From contig JAAXXJ010000239.1 in NCBI GenBank assembly GCA_013334545.1, positions 1-5,060 on the forward strand: 5,060 nt of DNA, in the 5' to 3' direction. Numbering within the stretch: position 1 is the first letter of the stretch; every line of letters starts with the position of its first letter. This document shows, piece by piece, positions 1 through 5,060 of the stretch. Source of the DNA: Nitrospirota bacterium (GTDB taxonomy: Bacteria > Nitrospirota > UBA9217). The position numbers were made by a program, and so were the translations under genes. The notes under the pieces were generated by a model. It was not told the origin of the DNA, did no database searches, and saw only the letters and a list, made by a program, of their open reading frames with translations.

Positions 1-1
1 C

Positions 2-589
2 CGCCTCGCCGGCTTCGAGCCCGCCGACCCGGCGATGATCGTCGGCTCGATCGGCCGTCTCGCCCCCCAGAAGGGCTACGACATCCTCCTCGAGGCCGCC
101 CCCGAGCTGATCCGTCGCGGCGTGAGGATCGTCGTCCTCGGGTCCGGCGAGCCGGCGCTCGAGGGTTCGATGCGCCTCCTCGAGGCGCACTATCCGCGCC
201 GGTTCAAGGGGTTCGTCGGCTACGACGACGCCCTTTCGCACAAGATCCAGGCCGGAAGCGACGTCCTCGCCGTCCCCTCACGCTACGAGCCGTGTGGCCT
301 GACGCAGATGTACGCGCTCGCCTACGGCACCGTCCCCGTCGTCCGCAGGACCGGGGGGCTCGCCGACACGGTCGACGACTACCATCCCCGGGCCGGGAAG
401 GGCACGGGCTTCCTGTTCGACGAGTACACTGCCGGCGCGCTCGTCGCCTGCGTCAAGCGGGCACTCAAAGTGTACCACGATCCGAATCGATGGAAGTCGA
501 TCCTGAAGGCCGGGATGCAGGTCGATTTTTCCTGGCGAAATTCAGCAAAGGAATATGTGAAGGTGTACCATAAAGCATTACACAAGTAA
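2..589 (+). CDS. glgA: Glycogen synthase (ADP-glucose type), C-terminal part; 5' end outside window
   Basis: The product transfers glucose from ADP-glucose to the non-reducing end of an alpha-1,4-glucan in the cytoplasm (GT5 family, glycogen synthesis). The frame is open from base 2 and 195 residues are visible, roughly the last 40% of a protein usually near 480-490 residues. The visible part is the C-terminal Rossmann domain of the GT-B fold. GRLAPQKG (residues 18-25 of the fragment) carries the Arg and Lys that bind the nucleotide-sugar phosphates in this family. SRYEPCGLTQ holds the conserved Glu (fragment residue 96), and RRTGGLADTV follows as the second glycine-rich motif. The ending, DFSWRNSAKEYVKVYHKAL, is the normal GlgA C terminus, so the 3' end is complete. 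The ATG at 35 is internal and is not the start. The last 21 codons are much richer in A/T third positions than the rest. Family assignment is very secure; gene neighbours upstream are not visible. Confidence 0.95.
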   Translation, partial: RLAGFEPADPAMIVGSIGRLAPQKGYDILLEAAPELIRRGVRIVVLGSGEPALEGSMRLLEAHYPRRFKGFVGYDDALSHKIQAGSDVLAVPSRYEPCGLTQMYALAYGTVPVVRRTGGLADTVDDYHPRAGKGTGFLFDEYTAGALVACVKRALKVYHDPNRWKSILKAGMQVDFSWRNSAKEYVKVYHKALHK

Positions 590-663
590 TCAGGAGACAA
601 GAGCCAGAATACAGGAGCAAATCGATCAGCTGCCCTCCTGAGTCCTGAATACTGTGTCCTGAT
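589..663. repeat. Imperfect inverted repeat filling the glgA-kinase gap
   Basis: The left arm is 589-617 and the right arm 635-663; 21 of 29 positions pair, around a 17-base loop. The arms are built from short repeated words: CAGGAG at 591 and 612 on the left, and TCCTGA at 636, 643 and 657 on the right. The left arm begins within the glgA stop codon. No T-tract follows, so an ordinary intrinsic terminator is not supported, although a transcript hairpin could still form. The right arm ends 9 bases before the kinase start codon. It resembles the degenerate short-word repeats scattered between genes in some environmental genomes, but I cannot name a family. Confidence 0.6.
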
Positions 664-672
664 CATCAAACC

Positions 673-3057
673 ATGGACCCCGTCGAACGTACAGAGCTCA
701 GCATCCTGAGCGAGATCGGCCGGATCTCGAACTCCTCCGACGATCTGCCGCGCAAGCTCCAGCGCACCATCGAGGCGGTGATGCACGGTATGGGCAGGGA
801 CGGCGCGTCGGTCTTCTTGGTGGACCGCTCCGGCAGGAACGTGATCCTCATGGCGGCGATCGGGCTGAACCAGGAGTCCGTGGGCAGGCTCATCTTTCCT
901 TTGGGCAGGGGCATCGCCGGCTGGGTGGCCGAACAGAAGGTGCCGCTCGCACTTGCGGACCCCTACTCCGACCCCCGCTTCCAGTATGTTCCTGAAAGCG
1001 GCATCGAGCGCTTCAAATCCCTTGCCGCTGCGCCCATCATGGACGAAGACCGCTGCCTTGGCGTCCTCTTCGTGCTGTCCGCGGAGACCTGGAGCGCCAC
1101 GTCCGCCGAGGTGACGCTCCTGACGACCACGGCGAACCAGCTGAGCGGTATCATCCGCAGCACCCGGCTCTTCCAGAACATCCAGGAGCGTCTGGCCCAC
1201 CTCAGCACCATTCATGAGATCAGCATGGCGCTCAGCTCGACCCTTGACCTGAAGCAGCTCCTGGCGCTCATTGCCCGGAACAGTACGCAGGCGCTGCACG
1301 CCCAGGGATGCGCCATCCGTCTCAGGGACCTGACGGGGGACCAGTTCGGCGGCCAGGCCGTCAGCGGAGAGCTGATCGACGACCGCGTCCGGGACCTCGA
1401 TGCCCGGCTGGCAGAACGGGTGCTTGACAGGACCCTACGGGACAGGCGCCCCCTCCTGATTGCCGACACCTACCAGGACCCCGGATTCCAGGACCTCGCC
1501 GGCCTGCCCCCGACCTCGCTCATCAGCGTGCCGCTCCTCTTCCAAGACCGGGTCACCGGCATCATCACGCTCTATAGCCCACGGGAGGGCTTTCGTCCCT
1601 TCAACGAGGACGATCTCCAGCTCCTCGCCACTATCGCCGGCGCCGCCGCCGTGGCCATCGAGAACGCCGCCATGTTCGAGCGCGTCGATCACCTGGCGAA
1701 TGAGGCCCGGAACCGCGCGCAGGAGTTCTCCATCCTCTACGACGTCGGCACGGCCATGGGCTCCACCCTGAACCTGGACCGGCTTCTCCGGATCATCCTC
1801 ACGGCGGCCACCATGGGAGGCACCGGCCTCGGCTTCAACCGGGCCATCCTGCTCCTCACCAATGAACGCGCAAACGTGCTCCAGGGAATGATGGGGGTTG
1901 GCCCCTCGTCCTGGGACGAGGCCAACCGCGCCTGGACCGAGGTCGTCCGGAAGCATAAGAGCCTCATGGAGTGGATCCAGACCGGCGAGCTCTTCGAATC
2001 GAAGGACACGGAGTTCAATGCTCTTGCCCGGAGCATCCGCATCCCCCTCGAGCCCGGCGGCGGAATCCTGGCCCATACCGTCCTGGACAAGAAAGCATTC
2101 AATATCACGGACGCGGCCTCGGACCCCCACGTGCGGCATGCTCTCCTCGAGATGATCAAGGTCAACAGTTTCGCCACGGTCCCCCTCGTGGCCAAGAGCC
2201 GGGTCATCGGCGTGGTCCTCGTGGACAACCTGTTCACCCAGCGGCCCATCACGGACCATGACGTGCGATTCCTCAACATGTTCGCCCACCAGGCGGCCCT
2301 GGCCATCGATAACGCGATCATCCACTCGAACATGGAGACCATGAACCGCGAGATCCGGGCCATGCATGAGCAGGTGGCGCAATCCGAGAAGATGGCTGCC
2401 CTCGGCGCCATGATGGCCGAGATCACTCACGAGATCCGGAACCCCCTGGTCTCCATCGGCGGGTTCACCCGGCGTCTGGCGCGCAAGGTGACCGACCTGG
2501 ACGCGAAAAAGTACATCGATATCATCCTGGGCGAGGTAGGCCGTCTCGAGGGCATCATCCATGACAACCTCGCCTATATCAAGAATGTGAACCCGCAGTT
2601 CTCCCTGTCGTCGCTGAACGCGGTCATCGCAGAGGTCCTCATGGTCTACGAGGACGAGCTCCGCCAGCGCGGGATCCGCATCGACCGTCAGCTGGCGGAC
2701 GGGCTCCCCGAGCTGGAGATGGACCCCCAGCAGGTGAAGCAGGCGATCATCAACCTCATGACGAACGCCATGGAGGCGATGGAGAAAGGCGGTGTTCTCA
2801 CGGTCCGGACCTATCCGCTGGCCGACAGGCGGGAGACCGCCCTGGAGATCGGTGATTCAGGCGCCGGCGTCTCGCCCGAGGCCATGCACAACCTGTTCAA
2901 TCCCTATTACACTACGAAGGCACGCGGAACAGGCCTCGGGCTTCCCATCGCACACCGCATCATCAAGACACACAAGGGAACCATCGTGTTTCGCAACAAG
3001 GAGGCCGGCGGGGCCTTGTTCACCATTCTGCTGCCCTGGCCGCAGGAAAAAAAGTAA
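673..3057 (+). CDS. Soluble sensor histidine kinase with three GAF domains
   Basis: This 794-residue protein should autophosphorylate on histidine and pass phosphate to a response regulator, probably the one encoded next. Domains in order: GAF1 about 22-165 (like the PtsP/NifA type), GAF2 about 190-335, a longer GAF3 about 366-550, a coiled-coil helix about 545-575, HisKA about 573-640 and HATPase_c about 685-788. The H-box is AEITHEIRNPL with phospho-acceptor H586, E587 and N590. The N-box has N694 and N698 (NLMTNAMEAM), the G1 box is GDSGAG (727-732), the F region is LFNPYYTTKA (741-750) and the G2 box is RGTGLGL (751-757). All catalytic motifs are intact. There is no signal peptide or hydrophobic membrane segment, so it is cytoplasmic and its ligand is unknown. 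A similar linker helix precedes each GAF domain (about 9-35, 177-205 and 352-380). The ATG at 673 is the first usable start after an in-frame TGA at 646, and I see no Shine-Dalgarno before it. The gene ends in an A7 tract, 58 bases before the receiver gene. Confidence 0.95.
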   Translation: MDPVERTELSILSEIGRISNSSDDLPRKLQRTIEAVMHGMGRDGASVFLVDRSGRNVILMAAIGLNQESVGRLIFPLGRGIAGWVAEQKVPLALADPYSDPRFQYVPESGIERFKSLAAAPIMDEDRCLGVLFVLSAETWSATSAEVTLLTTTANQLSGIIRSTRLFQNIQERLAHLSTIHEISMALSSTLDLKQLLALIARNSTQALHAQGCAIRLRDLTGDQFGGQAVSGELIDDRVRDLDARLAERVLDRTLRDRRPLLIADTYQDPGFQDLAGLPPTSLISVPLLFQDRVTGIITLYSPREGFRPFNEDDLQLLATIAGAAAVAIENAAMFERVDHLANEARNRAQEFSILYDVGTAMGSTLNLDRLLRIILTAATMGGTGLGFNRAILLLTNERANVLQGMMGVGPSSWDEANRAWTEVVRKHKSLMEWIQTGELFESKDTEFNALARSIRIPLEPGGGILAHTVLDKKAFNITDAASDPHVRHALLEMIKVNSFATVPLVAKSRVIGVVLVDNLFTQRPITDHDVRFLNMFAHQAALAIDNAIIHSNMETMNREIRAMHEQVAQSEKMAALGAMMAEITHEIRNPLVSIGGFTRRLARKVTDLDAKKYIDIILGEVGRLEGIIHDNLAYIKNVNPQFSLSSLNAVIAEVLMVYEDELRQRGIRIDRQLADGLPELEMDPQQVKQAIINLMTNAMEAMEKGGVLTVRTYPLADRRETALEIGDSGAGVSPEAMHNLFNPYYTTKARGTGLGLPIAHRIIKTHKGTIVFRNKEAGGALFTILLPWPQEKK
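3047..3053 (+). other. A7 homopolymer at the 3' end of the kinase gene (possible slippage site)
   Basis: Seven consecutive A residues lie in the last codons of the kinase gene (GAA AAA AAG TAA). The receiver gene's frame is open here and has no stop through the intergenic gap. A change equivalent to removing one A, or adding two, would therefore fuse the two proteins. The tract is directly visible; its use as a slippage site is only a possibility. Confidence 0.3.
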
Positions 3058-3078
3058 CGGCCGCCTTGACCGGCAATA

Positions 3079-3087
3079 TGCTATACT
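3079..3087 (+). promoter_or_regulatory. Candidate extended -10 promoter for the response regulator gene
   Basis: TGCTATACT matches the extended -10 form TGn-TATAAT, with five of six bases in the hexamer. It lies 29 bases before the receiver ATG, which would put the transcript start near 3094. No good -35 lies at the standard distance; a TTGACC at 3066 is only 10 bases upstream, too close to pair with it. Extended -10 promoters can work without a -35. The site would let the receiver be made separately from the kinase. A small GGGTT/AACCC hairpin (3089-3100) sits just downstream. Confidence 0.4.
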
Positions 3088-3102
3088 AGGGTTGAAACCC
3101 GT

Positions 3103-3110
3103 AGGGGAGG
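3103..3110 (+). promoter_or_regulatory. Strong ribosome binding site of the response regulator gene
   Basis: AGGGGAGG lies five bases before the ATG at 3116. It is the only strong Shine-Dalgarno in the window and fixes the receiver start at 3116, even though the same frame is open far upstream. It argues for independent translation rather than a fused kinase-receiver protein. Confidence 0.85.
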
Positions 3111-3115
3111 TCGGC

Positions 3116-3469
3116 ATGGCGAAAAAGATCCTGGTAGTCGATGATGAAGAGAACATCTGCAAGCTCTACAAGGAAGAGCTCGAGGAGATGGGTTTCGAGG
3201 TCACGACCGTTCCGGACGGGAGCAGCGCCCTCGCGGCGATCGAAAAGTCCCGCTATGACCTCGTCACCCTGGACATGCGCATGAAGGGCATGGACGGCAT
3301 CGAAACCCTCCGGAAGATGAAGGAACGGGATGCGAACCTCCCGGTCATCATCTCGTCGGCCTATGAGGAATACAAGAACGACTTCGGCTCCTGGGCCTCG
3401 GACGCCTACATCGTCAAATCCGCTGACACCGCCGCCCTCCGCGACACGGTCAAGAAGATCCTCGGATGA
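3116..3469 (+). CDS. Single-domain (CheY-like) response regulator
   Basis: The 117-residue product is one receiver domain with no output domain. The acidic pair D9-D10 (in VVDDE), phospho-acceptor D53 (in TLDMRMKGMDG), the Ser-Ala that replaces Thr/Ser-Ala (S81-A82), aromatic Y98 and conserved K101 (in IVKSAD) are all present, so phosphorylation chemistry should be normal. The segment after the Ser-Ala, with YKNDFGSWASDAY, is distinctive and probably marks a subfamily. The start at 3116 is set by AGGGGAGG five bases upstream and by the standard N terminus MAKKILVVDD. The gene follows the triple-GAF kinase after 58 bases, so the two probably form a cognate pair. With no DNA-binding or enzymatic domain, it must act through protein contact or as a phosphorelay intermediate, like CheY or Spo0F. 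Its target is not visible here. A candidate promoter in the gap suggests it can also be transcribed alone. Confidence 0.95.
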   Translation: MAKKILVVDDEENICKLYKEELEEMGFEVTTVPDGSSALAAIEKSRYDLVTLDMRMKGMDGIETLRKMKERDANLPVIISSAYEEYKNDFGSWASDAYIVKSADTAALRDTVKKILG

Positions 3470-3562
3470 ATCCAGGAGCGAGTACGCACCCCATGGCTTA
3501 CCGCGGGGTTAGCGAGTGATTAGAATAAATTACATCCTTGAGGATCGAAGATTCATAGCCGT
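3469..3562. repeat. Composite intergenic repeat, copy 1
   Basis: This copy starts at the last base of the receiver stop codon. It has a 5' box AATCCAGGAGCGAG (3469-3482), a short spacer, and a 3' block of about 55 bases (3508-3562). The 5' box matches copy 2 exactly over 14 bases and the 3' block matches at 47 of 55 positions, including 21 consecutive identical bases (3535-3555). The spacer can form a hairpin, ACCCC (3488-3492) with GGGGT (3505-3509), extendable by GC/GC past a two-base bulge. The 3' block contains ATCC-TTGA-GGAT. No transposase or terminal repeat is seen. It is best described as a small non-coding repeat family, unnamed by me. Confidence 0.8.
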
Positions 3563-3579
3563 GGGCGGCGGGAAGCTTC

Positions 3580-3715
3580 AATCCAGGAGCGAGCGCGTCC
3601 CCCCGCAGCCTCTGCGAGGTCCTGCCCCCAGCGTTTACGAATGGAACCGCGAGTGCAGGAGTTGGCGAGCGATAAGGATAAATGACTTCCTTGAGGATCG
3701 AAGATTCACAGCAGT
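3580..3715. repeat. Composite intergenic repeat, copy 2, running into the methyltransferase gene
   Basis: The 5' box AATCCAGGAGCGAG (3580-3593) is identical to that of copy 1. The 3' block (3661-3715) lies 153 bases downstream of its counterpart. The spacer between box and block is about 42 bases longer than in copy 1 and has different potential hairpins: CGCAG-CCT-CTGCG (3604-3616) and TCCTGC/GCAGGA (3620-3625 with 3655-3660). A shared ATGG...ACCGCG occurs in both spacers, so copy 1 may be a deleted version of a longer unit. The 3' block contains the ATG at 3682 used by the next gene; copy 1 has ATT at that position. Confidence 0.8.
3674..3678 (+). promoter_or_regulatory. Weak candidate ribosome binding site for the methyltransferase gene
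   Basis: AAGGA lies three bases before the ATG at 3682, which is shorter than the usual spacing. It falls inside repeat copy 2; the aligned bases in copy 1 read AGAAT's first part (TAGAA) and would not serve. It is the only plausible Shine-Dalgarno for this start. Against the alternative TTG at 3691 the spacing would be 12 bases, which is long. Confidence 0.35.
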
Positions 3716-5019
3716 CTTCATCAGGAATCTTCACTGAAATACACGACGTACGCATCGAAAAACTGGTCTACGGCGGGGAAGGCATCGGCCGGCTCGCCTT
3801 GGGCAAGGCCGTGTTCGTCTCCGGTGTGCTTCCGGGCGAGCTCGTCCGCGCCAGGATCACGGGGAAGCGGAAGGGCGTCTTCCACGCCGTCACCCAAGAG
3901 GTACTCGAGCCCTCTCCTGACCGTGTCTCCCCGCCCTGCAGCGGCGAGAAACAGTGCACGGGAGCGACCTGGCCTTTCATCGCCTACCCCGCGCAGTTGT
4001 GCTTGAAAGAAAAGATCCTCCTCGACACCATCCAGCGCACCGGCGGCATGGCCCCGAAGCATGCCCTGCCTATCATTCCTTCTCCAAAGACCGACCATTA
4101 CCGGCTGCGCACCCAGTTCAATGTCCGGACGGAAAAGGGCACACAGCGCCTCGGATTCTTCCGGCAGGGCTCCTACAGCCTCGTCGAGGTCGAGGACGCC
4201 TTCCTCATCCATCCCCTCATCAACAAGACGCTCGCTGCCGTCAGGAAGCTCGTGAACCTTCTCCCGCCGCTCCTGGAGGTCCACCTCAATGCAAGCCCCG
4301 CGGGAGAGGTCCACCTGCTCCTGTTCGGCGCCGAAGATACGTTCCGGCTACAGGATAATTTCTTCGCAGGCCTTCAGGAGTCCGTTCCGGAGGTCATCGG
4401 CATAACAGGCTTCGCAAAGAAGAGGAAGGCCTTCTCCCTCGGCAAGAATATCATGACGCTCGAGGTGGAGGGATTGACACTGCACGCCACGGAAGGGAAC
4501 TTCTTCCAGGTGAACTGGGACCAGAACCGTAACATGGTCAGGACCGTCCTGGACTTTGCCGGGCCGGCAGGCAACGAGACCGTGCTGGACCTCTACTGCG
4601 GCATCGGGAACTTTTCGCTCCCCCTGGCAAAACAGGCCGGGAAGGTCATCGGCATCGAATCCGGCTATTCGGCCATCGAGGACGCCAGGAAGAACGCACA
4701 GCTCAACAACATCACGAACGCCGAGTTCTTCGCCGACGACCTGCAGAGAGGACTCAAGCCTTTGCTTGAGCGCAAGCTGAAGGCCGAGGTGGTCGTGCTC
4801 GACCCGCCCCGTGCCGGCGCCACGCTCAAGACCCTGGAGCGCATTCTCGCTTTTGTCCCGCGGAAGATCGTCTACGTCTCGTGCAACCCATCCACCCTCG
4901 CGCGGGACCTCAAGTTCTTTCACCTCTTCGGCTTCCGCCTCCACCGTCTGCAGCCCGTGGACATGTTCCCCTGGACTTATCACATCGAGTGCGTGGCAGA
5001 GATGGTGCGGGAAGAATGA
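3682..5019 (+). CDS. rlmD: RlmD/TrmA-family RNA (uracil-C5)-methyltransferase with degenerate Fe-S motif
   Basis: The 445-residue product uses S-adenosylmethionine to methylate a uracil C5 in RNA, most likely 23S rRNA (U1939 type) by family resemblance. An N-terminal TRAM RNA-binding domain spans about 17-75 (IEKLVYGGEGIGRL). The SAM-binding motif is VLDLYCGIGNFSL (301-313), with GNFFQVN (272-278) before it. LDPPRAG (373-379), catalytic C401 (in VSCNPSTLARDL) and general-base E436 (in DMFPWTYHIE) are intact, so methyl transfer should work. The usual cluster motif C-x5-C-x2-C is C86-x5-C92-x2-A95, and the fourth cysteine position, before the LIHP of EDAFLIHP, appears to be A173. Two of the four 4Fe-4S ligands therefore seem lost. 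The ATG at 3682 is the only canonical start before the TRAM domain, but it and about the first 11 codons lie in repeat copy 2. TTG at 3691 is an alternative. The family is secure; the exact target base (RlmD, RlmC or RlmCD activity) and the start are not. Confidence 0.9.
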   Translation: MTSLRIEDSQQSSSGIFTEIHDVRIEKLVYGGEGIGRLALGKAVFVSGVLPGELVRARITGKRKGVFHAVTQEVLEPSPDRVSPPCSGEKQCTGATWPFIAYPAQLCLKEKILLDTIQRTGGMAPKHALPIIPSPKTDHYRLRTQFNVRTEKGTQRLGFFRQGSYSLVEVEDAFLIHPLINKTLAAVRKLVNLLPPLLEVHLNASPAGEVHLLLFGAEDTFRLQDNFFAGLQESVPEVIGITGFAKKRKAFSLGKNIMTLEVEGLTLHATEGNFFQVNWDQNRNMVRTVLDFAGPAGNETVLDLYCGIGNFSLPLAKQAGKVIGIESGYSAIEDARKNAQLNNITNAEFFADDLQRGLKPLLERKLKAEVVVLDPPRAGATLKTLERILAFVPRKIVYVSCNPSTLARDLKFFHLFGFRLHRLQPVDMFPWTYHIECVAEMVREE

Positions 5020-5028
5020 AAAAGAACT

Positions 5029-5042
5029 CCGCTTCATAGCGG
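5029..5042 (+). other. Weak hairpin after the methyltransferase gene
   Basis: CCGC (5029-5032) pairs with GCGG (5039-5042) around a TTCATA loop, ten bases after the stop codon. The stem has only four base pairs and no T-run follows, so it is a poor intrinsic terminator. The loop side reads TTCATAGC, which also occurs in the 3' block of repeat copy 1 at 3552. The window ends too soon to decide whether this is the edge of another repeat copy. Confidence 0.2.
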
Positions 5043-5060
5043 TCTAGTATGATGCTGCGA

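Noticed and set aside
35..589. ATG at 35 as the start of a short glycosyltransferase
   Set aside because: The frame is open to the window edge and residues before the Met continue the GlgA domain; the gene is simply cut by the window.
1435..2562. Long open frame of 375 codons on the minus strand, opposite the kinase gene (also 379-1299 minus)
   Set aside because: It lies antisense to a gene with intact catalytic motifs. Long shadow frames are expected in GC-rich DNA, and the translation has no recognisable domain and a biased Gly/His/Asp/Arg composition.
3089..3100. GGGTT-GA-AACCC as a terminator between kinase and receiver
   Set aside because: The stem is five base pairs with a two-base loop, and no T-tract follows. 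It lies between a likely promoter and the ribosome binding site of the next gene.
2792..3115. Upstream extension of the response regulator frame to 225 codons
   Set aside because: The extension overlaps the kinase ATPase domain out of frame. The receiver has a canonical N terminus and a strong ribosome binding site at 3116.
3498..3526. Promoter-like TTACCG - 17 bases - TAGAAT in repeat copy 1
   Set aside because: The -35 matches only three of six bases, and the equivalent -10 position in copy 2 (AAGGAT) is poor, so the element is not conserved as a promoter.
3469..3715. CRISPR array or insertion sequence
   Set aside because: There are only two copies, with unequal internal spacing, internal divergence and unlike spacers. 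No cas gene, transposase or terminal inverted repeats with target duplication are visible.
3498..3755. Minus-strand frame with repeated ESSILK(E/D)VIY segments, and a plus-strand frame 3516-3737 with repeated LEDRRF
   Set aside because: The two repeat blocks are 153 bases apart, a multiple of three, so they appear as protein repeats in every frame. Substitutions are as often non-synonymous as synonymous in both directions, so I read this as a nucleotide repeat, not a gene.

Overview
The window is GC-rich bacterial chromosomal DNA with four genes, all on the + strand: the 3' end of a glycogen synthase gene (glgA), a large soluble sensor histidine kinase with three GAF domains, a CheY-like single-domain response regulator, and an RlmD/TrmA-family RNA uracil-C5 methyltransferase. 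I saw no tRNA, rRNA, CRISPR array, insertion sequence, phage gene or toxin-antitoxin module. GlgA of this bacterial type, the GAF-kinase plus lone receiver arrangement and the codon use recall Gram-negative environmental lineages such as Nitrospirota or the former Deltaproteobacteria. That placement is an impression and cannot be settled from this window.

Layout: 2-589 holds the last 195 codons of glgA. 590-672 is a short gap filled by an imperfect inverted repeat of CAGGAG/TCCTGA-type words. 673-3057 encodes the kinase. 3058-3115 contains a candidate extended -10 promoter and a strong Shine-Dalgarno for the receiver protein at 3116-3469. 3470-3681 is non-coding and is dominated by two diverged copies of a composite repeat. 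The second copy runs into the start of the methyltransferase gene at 3682-5019. The last 41 bases hold only a weak hairpin.

How the genes may work together: the kinase and receiver are adjacent and codirectional and almost certainly form a phosphorelay pair. The kinase has no membrane segment, so it should sense a cytoplasmic signal through its GAF domains. The receiver has no output domain, so it must act by protein-protein contact or pass its phosphate on. Nothing in the sequence ties the pair to the glycogen or rRNA-modification genes beside it.

The four genes are ordinary families. The most unusual material is (i) the composite intergenic repeat, which appears to supply the start codon and first codons of the methyltransferase gene, (ii) loss of two of the four expected Fe-S cysteines in that methyltransferase, and (iii) an A7 tract at the end of the kinase gene, from which a one-base frame change would join kinase and receiver into a hybrid kinase. 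I see no convincing wholly new system.
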